Origin: Metaphire vulgaris
Taxonomy: Eukaryota; Annelida; Clitellata; Crassiclitellata; Megascolecidae
DNA length: 64,000 nucleotides
Direction: 5' to 3'
Assembly (NCBI GenBank): GCA_018105865.1
Contig: CM030852.1
Location: 6,770,034 to 6,834,033 of the forward strand
Below, piece by piece: positions 1-11,153 of the stretch; position 1 is the stretch's first letter, and every line of letters starts with the position of its first letter. The translations under genes were made by a program, and so were the position numbers. The notes beneath the pieces were generated by a model. The model made no database searches. It was given only the letters and a program-made list of their open reading frames with translations, and had not been told where the DNA came from.

Positions 1-497
1 TCAACGCTACGGGGCCTTCGTTGTCTAAGCGAAAGATAGGAAGAAAAGACCCACGTCAGCGGTTTTGTAACGTGTCGCGACCCTGAAAACTTAGCGCCAA
101 CTGAAAGCGGATAAAACACTAATAATTTAAATAGGAAATTTGAGTATGGACTGCAGGTATAGGCCTGAATTTGTTAAAACTAAGCTTAGACCTACTTGCA
201 GCTTTGTAAGGATGGTGACATTATGGTGTTGGTTAGAAAACGACACATTTCACATCTTGTCATTTGTACAAATTTTATGTTGAAATAATTATTCAACATA
301 TTTCTGTTCAAGTATACAGTTATTCATGGTTTATATACTATAGTTAAGCTGTCTATTCTTGAAATGCTGAGAAAATAAATTTGATTTGATTGATTGATTG
401 ATTAATCTAATTTCGTGCTACACAGCGACCCAGTAGACTGAGTAGACTGAGACCTGCGATCCACTTTTGGGTCGCGACCCACAGTTTGGGAAACACT
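1..497. mobile_element. hAT-type non-autonomous repeat, cut by window edge
   Basis: The right end reads as the reverse complement of CAGTGTTTCCCAAACTGTGG, a hAT-like terminus. The body (TTTTGTAACGTGTCGCGACC near 63-83, GGTCGCGACCCACAG near 470-485) is shared with the copies at 15189 and 15752. A short (GATT)n run sits near 388-405. The left end lies outside the window. Confidence 0.6.
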
Positions 498-1086
498 AAT
501 TATAGAACATACGTTCACCCATGCAGACCTTTGCAGGCAGTGGTGGATTTACCACAGCACATTTCTACCGTGGTGAAAGGGGCCCACCTTTCCTATTAAC
601 AATAGTTTATAATGATTTTCAGGATTTATTTGTTTAAACAACTTTAGTTTCCGAAATGCAACCATTTGTCACGCAACGTGTCCTGAAAAAAAGAAAAAGC
701 TTATCGCCACTATTGCTCTCGTCCACCTGATCTGTAACTCATCCGCTCTTCCGAAAGTTTCCCGAGAAAACCTTAAAAACTTGACAAGCAAAAAAGGTCA
801 TCTCGCCACTTTTCACACTTGATCTGTAACTTTTTAGAAGAAAGTGTTCCGGGGCCTAAAAAATGTAAAGCGGCCACTTTTTGCAGATTAAGATTTCTGG
901 CAAAAACAATCGATTTCTTTGCAGAAAGTTTCAGCAGCCATCCATCTGAGATTTATCGATTCTTCAAGGCAGAGAAAAGTCAAGAAGACTGAGCGACGAA
1001 GACAGATAGATTATTCGAGAGTAAACCCCTCTCTACAGGGGAATTCTCAGCGTCGGACTCTAATCGAACAGAATGATCGGTTTTAG
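498..1086. other. Unannotated upstream DNA
   Basis: No gene is recognised. Around 780-880 there are phrases (GACAAGCAAAAAAGGTCAT and similar) that also occur inside the 390-420 bp GGGGCTGTCCAT repeats elsewhere, so this is probably old repeat debris. Confidence 0.4.
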
Positions 1087-1285
1087 ATGACTCAGATCCT
1101 GACTCAAATACTAACTCTGATCCTGACTCTGATCCTGACTCTGATCCTGACTCTAATCTTTGCTCTGATTCCTGACTCAGATCATCACTCTGATCCTCAC
1201 TCTAATCTTTGCTCTCTTCTTGACTCCAATCCTGACTCTAATCTTGACTCTGTGATCCTGACTCTATCTGACTCTGACCTTATTC
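1087..1285 (+). repeat. Minisatellite of 12-bp CTGACTCTGATC units
   Basis: Tandem degenerate units of CTGACTCTGATC run through the interval. The open frame across it only reflects the repeat and is not called as a gene. Confidence 0.8.
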
Positions 1286-1755
1286 TGGGAGAATAAAAAA
1301 ATCTAATCCATTCCTGGTAGCTGATGTCACTCTTATTCGTCACTCAACAAGCAGTTTATTTCCTCTCTTGGGAACTGACGGTTGGAATAACTGTCGCGAT
1401 TTATCTGACGAAAATACCTAATTACAGCATCTAAGTTAGGAAAGACCCTGGAATTATCATGCATTGAATGCATTCAATGCGTCTAGACTCTAGAACAACG
1501 ATCCGCAAACCCTGACCCACGGGCCAACTTTGGTTCGCGAAAGTGCTTCTGTTGGGCCGGGAATACGTTCCCAAAGAATTTTTTGCAAATTATTTCTAGA
1601 AATGTGTGACTTTTCGTGTATTTCCATGCAGGTAACAGGTCTGTAAATTTGTGCTCGCCTTATCAGCGCCAAAGCACATAAGTGATGAGTTGAGGTAAGG
1701 GACAGGGTTAAATGGCTCGACCAGTGATCTAAACAAGAAGCTCAGAGTTAGAGCG
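1286..1755. other. No feature seen
   Basis: AT-rich sequence without a recognisable exon, repeat family or RNA. Short open frames lack splice context and protein similarity. Confidence 0.4.
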
Positions 1756-1880
1756 AGGCTATAGCTATAGCTATTTAGCTATAGCTACAGCTTTATAGCT
1801 CTATATAGCTTTATAGCTCTATAGCTCTATATAGCTTTATAGCTTTATTGCTATAGATTTAGCTATAGCTATAGCTATAA
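1756..1880. repeat. Tandem (AGCTAT)n-like repeat
   Basis: A nearly pure array of AGCTAT / AGCTCTAT / AGCTTTAT units. Each AGCT is self-complementary, so the whole array can fold on itself. Confidence 0.85.
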
Positions 1881-2331
1881 CTGAAGGTTTCTTGTTCGAT
1901 AGCTATTTGATTTTGACCTTTTGTCTGTACCTTTCTTAAATGGCTGAAGTGATCTAAACAGATCATTGCTATGAGAAGGCAATAGTAAGATATTGATGAG
2001 TTTTAGTTGACAATCAGCTCGGCCTGAAGGGCTGTGCAGGCAAAGAGCAGATGGAAATTGTGGAATTGGTGTTCTCTTTCCCTTAATTCTCACCCAGGTC
2101 ATTATTTGGCGCGTTATTTCGAAGTACAACCGTTTCGGAGAATGCTGTTTTAGGTTTCATTTTGCGTTGGATTAATTGCGTTTCCCTCTCTGCGTCTGTT
2201 ATTAATTATTCTGCTGACTCAGCATTAGAACACTGTTGTTCTGTTGCTGTTACAGTTGACCTGAATGTAAACCCTGTTACGCCGCTTGCAGTTTACGCTA
2301 ACCTACCACTGTCTGTTACGGTGAATTTCAG

Positions 2332-4067
2332 ACGATGAGGGAGCCTGGCGTGTCCTCCGGTCGACAGGAAATCGTCATTTCTGCTGCCAAGGGACCTCCT
2401 GCAGCAGGCGATCGCCAGTTTCAATCGTCTGCCCAGCAGCAGGCGATGACGGCCCATCGGACAAAGAGACCGCCGCCGCCTAAGTCGAAGAAACGTCGCC
2501 AGAGGGCCGCGGTCGGCGGTGCTGCTGCCGCTGTAGCCACGCGACGACCGATTATCTCGGACGTGATCTCGTTCTCCGGCCGCGAGATCTCGCCCCGCTC
2601 TGGCCGCTGCGGCGAGATCTTTGGAGCGTCGGACGAGGAACGCTGCACCTCAGCGGAAACGGAAATTAGACGCCAAGTCGTCGACTGCGGCGGCGGCGGC
2701 GGCAGCGGCAGCGGTGGGGGGAGGATGGGGAGAGGAGGAGGAGGAGGAGGAGAGGAGAAAGAGGAGGAGGACGAAGATGACGACGACGACGACGACGCCA
2801 CTATCTCGAACGACGGAAGCGTGTTCCAGCGTTTCGTTGACTCTGGGGAAACCGGAAGAACGATTAATTCGATGAAAGAGATGCGTCACGACGACGACGA
2901 CGACGACGACGGCTCTCCACTGCCAACAGATAAAAACGGCGACTCTCTGTCTCCTCCTCCTCCTCTGCTTCTTCCTTCTCCTCCTCCTCTCTTTCCAATT
3001 GCCCGCTCTTCCCCATCCGCCCTGTCAGCCTCCCCTCCTTCATTGGCCTCCTCCTCTTTCTCATCGTCCTCTTCCTCCTCCTCCTCCTCCTCCTCCTCTT
3101 CTTCTTCTTCTTCTCCCTTCTTCCTCCTCCTCCTCCTCCTCCTTCTCCTCCTCCTCTTCGGACTCCGTTGTCATGGCAACCGACGGCGACTGTGGCGTCG
3201 CCGTCGCCGCCGCCGTCGTGAGTGCGTTTCAATCCTCGAGCGTCTCTTCGATCGATTTCTTCGTCGACGCGAATCGCACCGATGCGAATTCGGAAAAAGA
3301 TCGATACGAAAACGAAGCGAAGACGAGGGAAGAGGAGGAGGAGGATGAGGAGGAAGGTGGGGCGGGGAGACAGTCGCCCAACGACGGAAACGAAATACCG
3401 GAAGGAAAAGTGGTCGGAGGGGGAGGGGGAGGAGTGTGGTCGCCTGTCTCTTTGGCAACGTGGTCAAAAAGTCAATCGTACAACGGTTCAGTACCCGCGT
3501 CAAACGATACGAAATTTATCGAAGAAGAGACAGGACTGAGAGACGACCACAGTCTCAACATTGAAAAGGTCTCTCGGGTTAACTCCGAAACCCCTGCGAT
3601 GACTCACGAGGAGGAGGAGGAGGAGGGAAACGAGTTCCTCTCACAGAGGAGGAATCTGATGAGTCGAAGCGGAAACTATGCGAAGACAGTGAACAGTGGA
3701 AAGGCAAAACGCAGACGGCGAGCGTCGTCGCCGACAACGACCGACGAAACCGCAGACGCCAGTCTCCTCCTCTGCCCCAGTCTCTTCTGGAACCACCCGA
3801 AGCATGCTCTCGACTGCGTGACATCTGCGCTTCATTTGCCAGCGCAGAGATCTTCCGACGTCTAGATTTAGACAAATCACAAACGATCAGTATTCGTGCG
3901 AGTACTTCACAGCACTCCGACGACGATGACGAAAATACGGAAGTAGCAGGAGACGGAAAGAAAAAGACGCAGGATGTCGCATCTTCCTCAACCGCAGCAG
4001 CAGCAGCAGCATCCTCCTCCTCTCTGCACCTCATCTCTACCTCATCAATTATCTGCCCTATTCACGG
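2332..4067 (+). CDS. First coding exon of the low-complexity protein gene
   Basis: An acceptor (GTGAATTTCAG) ends at 2331 and an ATG lies at 2335, so a 5' UTR intron is likely. Frame 1 runs to the poly-Ser tract, and deleting one C of the CCC at about 3114-3116 carries poly-Ser directly into frame 2 (..SSDSVVMATDG). Near 3690-3780 coding-like sequence returns to frame 1 (LLEPPEACSRLRDICASF, then AEIFRRLDLDKSQTISIRAS). An alternative to a second indel is a 92-bp intron 3689-3780 with a weak donor (ACA|GTGAAC) and a strong acceptor (CTCCTCCTCTGCCCCAG), phase 0 on both sides. The donor at the end is GG|GTAGGA. Confidence 0.55.
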
Positions 4068-7000
4068 GTAGGAATTCAACTTCGATCATAAATCAACGAC
4101 CCCAGAGTTTCTCATCCTTCGTTTACCATTTCTGCCATTTACTTTAGTAAAATCGTTTTAAACGTTGCCTTTCATCGAAAGAGCTTTGATCATCTCTGAT
4201 AAACACGTCTCGTGCACAGGCTAACTTCGAAAACTCGACGCAGAGGAAGGCTGTGAAATTCGAATCAATGTTATGAAACAAGGAGGAAAAATTTAAATTT
4301 AAGAGTAAAGAATTTTACCATTAGAATGTTACAACCATCGCCCAAAATCTACCTGTTTTCGGTTTTCTCTGTAATTTTAAGATTTAAGAAAAATAATAAA
4401 ATTTGCACATAAATTTTAAAAATGCAGTCAAAAGAATCCAAACGATAGAGGATAGCCTTCGACTTACAGTATGCATCACAGTTTTTGTCTCTATTTTTTG
4501 AGAGGAGGGGGCCTAGAAAAGACTAAAAACGAGACTAGCACATTTTCTTTAAAAAAAAATAGCCAGACTGAAAAAAAGTGCAGATTGACTTTTGGAAAAC
4601 ATCATTTTTCAGTTTATGTCGTAATTTTCAGAACTTGATATCTGGGAAGAGTGCTGTGTTCTGCTTTGGAAGAAATTCAAATCGACCGCAAAATATATTG
4701 ACTCGTTTTATTCATCTGCAAAGCTGCGTTCGCGGAATGCATTTGCAGAGAGAGATAATTGCCACTTGTAGACTACTAGAAGAACACTTGTGTTTCTTTT
4801 CTGCACCTGATTCGAGGTCTGCTCACTCCAACAATTGAATCGTTAAATCTCTAACAGTTAGACCAAAGTACAATTGCTTCATCTCTGTTATTTACTGGAG
4901 CCACCGATAATGATGTTGATGATGATGACGAGGAAGATGATGAAGATGATGATGATGATGATGCACTTTTAAAGCACCATTTCAAATGTAGGCTACAAAG
5001 GTGTCGATCAGTGTTGTTTCTCATTCATCCGCTAAGTTAAAGACATATTATATTAATCAATATTCAACATCTCGTTTCCACGCTCCTTGTAAAACGCCCC
5101 TGACTTTGGTCCTTGCTATGTTACGGCGCTATATAAATTGCCATGAACAATAACAATAAGGTTGTAAGCGACCAGCGCCATAGTTGTGATCGTGAGAGTT
5201 GCGCGTTGTGTCGCTTGTCCTCTGACCAGTCGTCCAGTTCACGCGTGCATTTGGCTTTTGGCGGATGTCATCATCTCATGATCAGCTCGACTGACAAAAC
5301 GCTATTAAACTGTTTCAGAATTCAACGCATGCCTCACGACGCAATTGATACAATTGGCAACAGCAGATCATCTTCAACACTGAGATCTTCGATTGAATTT
5401 CCGTCAGAAGGTAATATACAGTACACTGGAAGGTACACGCACGCACACACACGCACACACATATACTGTATATATATACATATAAGATCTTATTACTGGC
5501 ACAGTTAGTAAATTTCCACTGTATGTTTTGGTTAAGAAGGGGGCCCTTAAGACCAAGGAATCCTGCTTCAGAACCCCAACACTTTCATTTTTGGCGAATC
5601 TAACACTCGTAATTAGGGTTTTGCCTCATTATATTAATATTCTGCTATTCTGTTTCTAAACTTTAACCGCTGTTCATTTAGAGATCAAGGAAAGCTAAGT
5701 TTGGAGACGAATAGATGAATTCGTGATTTTAAATTCTCAAGTGCCGCTTGGCAATTGACCTGACCTGACCAGGCAAGACCTGACCAAGTCTGACCAGAAC
5801 CCGACTCAAAAATCATCTTCGATAAATTGTTGCTCGGCGTCAGTCTCGGCCATTTTCTTTTTCCAGTTAGAAATGGCAATTAACAACTGAATCTCTTCTT
5901 TCAGCGACTACTGAACGACTTTCACACAGGCACTAATGCCCTCTATACAAGCCATTTTAAATCTTCAAATCACCAGGCAAAAACAACTCAAAACTATTCT
6001 CTTCAAAAATCCTATCTTCTCTAATAAAGGCCTGTTGCTCCCGCCGCAAATCTTGTCATCCTCCATAAAAATACTTTTTGCACTTAGAAATCTGCAACCT
6101 TGACCACAGCGTAATACGGATTACGAACTTCTTTCATCAAGATTGACTTGTGAATAAACGACTGCGCCAAGCTTTCACAGCGCTATAGAAACTAATGTTT
6201 ACTCCATAGGCCACTTTAAATCTTCAAATCATGCTATAGACTCGATTTTATTTTCAGCTTCTGCAGTTCACAGCATTTTGGAGAGGAATAAGGAAGACTT
6301 GGAAACTACACTTGGCGAAGTCTCGAATTCTCCTCAACTGAACGCAACGGACGATGATGACGATGATGATGATGACAAAGCGAAAATCGTCGCAAGGATT
6401 TCTTCTGCAAAATCCTCCGAAAAACTCAACTCTCAGACGGAAACTTTTGACGGTCGACCCAGCGCCGACGTCCCTTCGGCAACCAGTCAAGAGAAACCGA
6501 TGGAAGAGGAGGTCAAGTTCCCAGCAAACGGTGAAACTCCGGGCACAGAGGACGGCGCCGTAGTTACAGCGCGACCATCGCCGGTGTCGGTCGAAATGGG
6601 GAAATTAGGGACGGGAAACAGGGCGACGACGACGACGACGACCGAGCGACAGAAGAAGACGGACGCCCAGAGAATCGCCGAAGCAAAGAAATTGGCCGAG
6701 GTCTTGAAAATGGCCGAAGCACAAAGAACTGCAGCTGCAGAAAAATCGTCTCAGAAAACGGGAAAGAAAACAACGGAACAGAAGAACGGACGGAGATCGG
6801 CGGAAACGACGCCGGCGAAGGCAAAGGACTCGAGGCAGCACACGCCAACAGCAGCAGCAGCAGCAGCAGCAGCGGCGGCGGCGCAAAAGCTTCCCGACGA
6901 TCCTCTTAAACGGGATTCAGTGAAGCCATCGAGTCATTACAAGGCAATTGATACAGGACAACAACAACAACTACTGGCAGACTCACAGAAAATTACCGAC

Positions 7001-8127
7001 GCGTACAAAATGGCGGACGCGTACAAAATGGCGGACGCGTACAAAATGGCGGACGGATACAAGATGGCGGACGCGTACAAAATGGCCGGTTTCGGCGATA
7101 GTGCCCTGGCAACAATGACCAACTCCAGCTGGGCTGCTGCTGCGTACAGGTCGATGCTTATGGCATCGTCGGCATCTGCCTCTGGTGCAGCAGCAGCAGC
7201 AGCAGCCATCGATAAGACTGGCCTGTCGACCATCCTACCCACTTGCTATGGAATGAACGCGCCTTTCGCCTTTCCATCGCCCGCCTTTCCATTCTACTCC
7301 CCCTACCTCCTCATGGGAATTCCGCTTCATCCCCTGAGATATCCCCCGATGTATTCGGACCCTCGCAGGCAGCCGCAGTCCTCTGGAGCTGCCACGAGGC
7401 CGGAGGATTCGTTTGCGGCGGACATCAGCAACGGCCTCAATCCTTCCTCCTCCTCCTCCTCCTCCTCCTCTTCGTCGTCGTCCTCCTTCTCCTCGTCGAC
7501 CGCTCTGTCCTCGACAGCTGCGGGAACGGTGTCCTCCTCGACATCAACCGGTCGAAAGAGGAAGATGGCGAATCAGTCGTTGGCGTCTAAGGCGACCGAA
7601 ATCTTCGATTCGAAGAAACCCTTTCGAACGAGGATTTCGGGAACGGAGACTCGCATCCGATCGCGCCCAGGTGTCCCCTGCACGGAACTAAAGCTGGATA
7701 TGTTTCACCCATCGACCCCCCGAGGGGACAAAGACCCCAAATGACTACAACCGCCGCCGCCAACCCAAGGGAATCTTCTGCGATGCGAAGCGAAAGGAAT
7801 CGTCTTCCGACCGTCTATCCGTCGGCCTCTGGCAATCGCCGGGGGCCGCCGACCCCCAATCGACAGCGCACGGTTTTCGCTCGTCAGCCGCGGCTCGGAA
7901 TATCAGACGCTGCTGCTGCTGCGCAGGGGGATGAAGAGGAGGAGGAAGGGGACAGGGGAAGTGAGATCGGTCGTCATGGCAACGAACTCTCCGTCTTTTA
8001 CGACGAACACGGAGCGTTGGATCTGACGCTCTCCGCCGCCCCCGTCAGACCCAGCGGTGGCGGTGGCGGCGGCGGCGGCGGCGCCGAGGGCCCGGGCGTC
8101 TTCTCGACCGCCGCCGGTTGCAGCTAA
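2335..8127 (+). CDS. Unrecognised low-complexity, probably nuclear protein gene (gene-level entry)
   Basis: Two large exons (2332-4067 and 6274 to about 8127) share a strong bias for codons such as TCG, GAC, CGA and AAG. The predicted protein has basic clusters (KSKKRRQR, KAKRRRR), long acidic runs, poly-Ser and poly-Ala tracts, a run of DAYKMA hexapeptides and a terminal ALDLTL that resembles CtBP-binding PxDLS motifs. This suggests a nuclear regulator, but I recognise no folded domain and cannot name a family. The splice 4067/6274 joins in phase (GG|C) to give ...CPIHG-ILERNKED... The reading frame changes near 3114, between about 3690 and 3780, and again between 7670 and 7907. The first looks like one extra base. 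The other two could be frameshifts or small introns with matched phases. It may be a live gene with assembly or microsatellite indels, or a decaying one. Confidence 0.55.
4068..6273 (+). other. Intron of the low-complexity protein gene
   Basis: It holds a (GAT)n run at 4905-4962, a LINE 3' tail near 5080-5161 and a short (AC)n/(AT)n stretch near 5438-5485. The rest shows nothing recognisable. The acceptor used here (TTCACAG, ending 6273) was chosen because it matches the donor phase. A stronger pyrimidine-rich acceptor 16 bp upstream (TTTTATTTTCAG, ending 6257) would need a different donor phase. Confidence 0.5.
5080..5161 (+). mobile_element. LINE 3' tail fragment
   Basis: It matches the tail pattern seen at 21210, 40310 and 63255: a decayed GCGCCTTTGACTTTAG segment, then ACGGCGCTATATAAATTG, then an A/T-rich simple repeat (here AACAAT). 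Only the last 80 bp or so of the element remain. Confidence 0.6.
6274..8127 (+). CDS. Second coding exon of the low-complexity protein gene
   Basis: Frame 2 is open from the acceptor to a stop at 7742-7744 and contains poly-Asp, a K/A/E-rich coiled-coil-like stretch (IAEAKKLAEVLKMAEAQRTA), poly-Ala, five DAYKMA-type repeats at 7000-7083, an aromatic/proline segment (FAFPSPAFPFYSPYLLMGIP) and a poly-Ser tract. Frame 1 then carries GNELSVFYDEHGALDLTL and ends at 8127. The frames can be linked by indels in the C6 run near 7710, or by an intron 7671-7906 (CAG|GTGTCC ... ATATCAG) whose phases match. Both are inference. Confidence 0.5.
6998..7084 (+). repeat. Coding minisatellite, five 18-bp units (DAYKMA)
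   Basis: Units of GACGCGTACAAAATGGCG repeat head to tail. Four are nearly identical and one reads DGYKMA. The unit length keeps the frame, and the near-identity at DNA level implies recent expansion. Confidence 0.9.
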
Positions 8128-8339
8128 GTGCGATCGTCTTCAAATCTCTCTCTTCGTTCGGTCGATCGGTCGGTCGGTTGGTCGTGACTACCGGTACCTG
8201 TTGACCTCCATCGTTCTGCCCTGTCTCCCGCGCACCTCCTTCTCCTCCTCCTCCTCCTCTTCGCCCTCGGCGTGCGGTTTTACTCAGTCTTATCAGTTCG
8301 CTGAGGTTGCTTCCATTTCCTCTTCGCTCTTTCAATTCA

Positions 8340-8689
8340 GACTTTATTTTCTCAATCTTCTTCTTCGTCTTCTCCTCTTCTTCTTTTTCTCCTCCTCCTT
8401 CTTCTTCTCCTTTTTCTCCTTCTTCTTCTTCTTCTTCTTCTCCTCCTCCTTCTTCTCCTTCTTCTTCTTCTTCTTCTTCTTCTTCTTCTTCTTCTTCTTC
8501 TTCTTCTTCTTCTTCTTCTTCTTCTTCTTCTTCTTCTTCTTCTTCTTCTTCTTCTTCTTCTTCTTCTTCTTCTTCTTCTTCTTCTTCTTCTTCTTCTTCT
8601 TCTTCTTCTTCTTCTTCTTCTTCTTCTTCTTCTTCTTCTTCTTCTTCTTCTTCTTCTTCTTCTTCTTCTTCTTCTTCTTCTTCTTTTCT
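8340..8689. repeat. Long (CTT)n microsatellite
   Basis: A pyrimidine-only region becomes pure CTT repeat from about 8459 to 8684, roughly 75 units. The homopolymeric open frames over it (poly-S, poly-F, poly-E, poly-K) are artefacts of the repeat. Confidence 0.97.
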
Positions 8690-8812
8690 AGGTTCATTCG
8701 GTGGGGCTTGGAGCATCAAATTCGTTTCCGTCGTTACTTAAAGCCAGCCTTTATCTTCTTCAATTTACAGTGTAGGGACAGAATTCCGTTTGCTCAACTG
8801 CCTGAGTATCTC

Positions 8813-8864
8813 ATCTTTGTCTGTCTGCCTGTCTATCTGCCTGTCTGTCTATCTGTCTGTCTGT

Positions 8865-8906
<42 letters not shown>

Positions 8907-8908
8907 AT
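8813..8908. repeat. (CTGT)n followed by (CT)n microsatellite
   Basis: Units of CTGT/CTGC run to about 8882 and pass directly into (CT)n. Confidence 0.9.
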
Positions 8909-9453
8909 CCGCTGAAATCTTCAATATTTCTCCCTGGCAAATTTAGCCAGCGCTCCTACCGTCAATGTATATGACGGTGCAATGCGTTTGGCATACAGCT
9001 TTCTTGATAACCCGCGCGCCTTCTCTTTGACTCTCGGTCCAATTTGAACGACGATTTCTTGATTTCTTTACTTGATTTGACAATTCACAAGACGAAAGCA
9101 ACTCGGAAAGTGAGAATGTCACTATTCAGAAGCTTCAAAATCGGTCATTCAAAGGAGTGCAATGACAATAAACTGACATTGCAACAGTAAAACCAAACAA
9201 CAACACAGTGGAATAGAGACAGACAGGCACAGTGACAAGGAGACAGACAAAGCGACAGACCTAGTCACTTCAACTGTGAGCAGAAGCTGTGTTCGTGGAT
9301 TCATTAATTGCAAACAGTATTTAATGCTAAAAATGGACTGAAAATGATAAATCCGAGCATATGTCTTTGATGCTAAATAAAGATGTCAGAATTTCATCAT
9401 TCTAGTTCTGAGATAATTTCCACTTTTTCAAAAACCTGCTTTAAAAGTAGGAT
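8909..9453. other. No feature seen
   Basis: Unique-looking AT-rich DNA. The missing terminal exon of the minus-strand severin-like gene may lie between here and 11691, but I could not identify it. Confidence 0.35.
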
Positions 9454-9655
9454 CAGTGGCGGATCCACAGGAGGACCCGGGGGGCCCGTGCCCCGGGCAC
9501 TGCCCCCTTATTGAGTGCCTGGCTCCCCAGTGGCCCCTCTGTTGGGACCGTATACTTAATGCTACATACATAACAGCAAATGGTTGGCCCTCCATGATTA
9601 GAAGTTGCCACCCCAACGCCCCCCCCCCACTTGCCAAATCCTGGAGCCGGCGCTG
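9454..9655 (-). mobile_element. hAT-type MITE, CAGTGGCGG family, copy 1
   Basis: Ends CAGTGGCGGATCC / GGAGCCGGCGCTG. It is in the opposite orientation to the copies at 10974 and 58862. The flanks AGTAGGAT and AGTAAGAG look like a decayed 8-bp target-site duplication. Confidence 0.75.
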
Positions 9656-9721
9656 AGTAAGAGGCTGATCCTAGTTATTATAAATGAAGCGGCTGTTCTA
9701 AATTGTTAACCAGAATTAACG

Positions 9722-10350
9722 TCCAATGTTCACCATAGTAGTCCCACAAATTATATATGGAGCAGAAACATGGAGCATAAACATAAACACAAAAGTCACA
9801 ATATACAACACCATAGTAGTCCCACAAATTATATATGGAGCAGAAAACATGGAGCATGAAAGAAACAGACGAAAACAAAGGAGGCTAGACCCAGCAAAAG
9901 TGGATGGACAACATCAGAAATGACGTGAAAGGAATTACAATTACGGAGAATCCTGGGAGTAACTCGACCACAAAAATAAAAACCGAAGACATCAGACAAC
10001 GTCTCAACATGAAAGATACAATAATCGACAAAAAAATTTTAGAAGAAATTTCAACTTAAACTAAAATGGTTATGGGCAAACCCCTGCCAACAGAATGGAC
10101 GAAAGGTTCGATCTACCACACTCCAGCACTCTACACTTATCTTCAAATTTTAGAAGGAAACAAAGGAAGAAAAAGACCAGGAAAAACTACTGTGGATGGA
10201 CAACATCAGAGAAGACATGAACATGAAAGGAATTACAATAGTAGAAATGAGATGAGACGAAAGGTGACAGAAGATAGAACTTTGATTGGAAGCATTTTTT
10301 TCGTGACACCCTGTAGCTATTGACAGAAGATAGAACTTCTGATGATTTTG
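9722..10350 (+). mobile_element. LINE reverse-transcriptase remnant (C-terminal part)
   Basis: The phrase VPQIIYGAETWSI matches the region after the RT palm in many endonuclease-type LINEs. A repeated phrase near 9890 and 10190 (WMDNIR..KGITI) is the usual C-terminal motif. A 78-bp segment containing the YGAE motif is tandemly duplicated at about 9733-9850. The frames are broken. Confidence 0.65.
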
Positions 10351-10544
10351 CTGGCCGCTGAAAGCAAAGATGATGTTCATAGCGGCTGAAAACTCCACTG
10401 GTCAACAAGGTTTTTGTTTCCTTTGTAATTTCTGGTGCACCAGATAGATCTTGTCATGCTGATCATAGAAATAATTTCGAAAGTTTCTTATTACTTAAGG
10501 TTTTTGAGAAACAGCCAATTTTAAAATTAAAATTGCCAAAATTG

Positions 10545-10545
<1 letters not shown>

Positions 10546-10621
<76 letters not shown>
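10546..10621. repeat. (CT)n microsatellite
   Basis: A pure CT dinucleotide run of about 76 bp. Confidence 0.97.
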
Positions 10622-10623
<2 letters not shown>

Positions 10624-10973
10624 GTCACGTGGGTTCGTTTCAAAAAGAAATTGAATTCCGATGTCGATGACTTACACAAAATGTCTTTAAAATATTATGT
10701 ATTCTATAGTTCATACTTTAATGACACTTTTGATTATGACGATTCATGACTCAAAAGTCATAAACTCTGCCATGCAGTATTGGCAATAGTATCTACATCT
10801 AATATAATCCTAAATTGCTACATTTATTGAACTGAGTAGTTTCAATCGAAACACGTTCAACATGGTTAATCGTGCCCTGCTTGCGACAGACGGTGTGAAG
10901 ATTATCTACTAACGGTCTTCGTCTACGTTTTCAAGTTAACTATTTCTAAATGCAGTTTTAGTTGAAATATTAG
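10622..10973. other. No feature seen
   Basis: AT-rich, no repeat family or exon recognised. Confidence 0.35.
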
Positions 10974-11153
10974 CAGTGGCGGCTCCAGGATTTGGCAAGT
11001 GGGGGTGGCGTTGGGGTGGCAACTTCTAATCATGGAGGCAACCATTTGTTGTTAGGTATGTTGTATTAAGTATAGGGTCCCAACAGGGGACCACTGGGGA
11101 TAGGAACTCAATAAGGGGCACGGGCCCCCTGGCCCCCTGTGGAGTCGCCACTG
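10974..11153 (+). mobile_element. hAT-type MITE, CAGTGGCGG family, copy 2
   Basis: Starts CAGTGGCGGCTCCAGG and ends GGAGTCGCCACTG, with an internal GC-rich region (CACGGGCCCCCTGG). Collinear with the copy at 58862. Confidence 0.8.

Noticed and set aside
1087..1296. A 69-codon frame rich in LTLIL
   Set aside because: It is the translation of a 12-bp minisatellite.
7741..8127. A separate gene starting at the ATG at 7741
   Set aside because: Frame 1 is open well upstream (from 7591) and the composition matches the preceding exon, so it is more likely the 3' part of the same gene.
8045..8974. Long open frames of poly-Glu, poly-Lys, poly-Phe and poly-Ser over the CTT tract
   Set aside because: They are translations of a trinucleotide microsatellite in different frames and have no coding character outside it.
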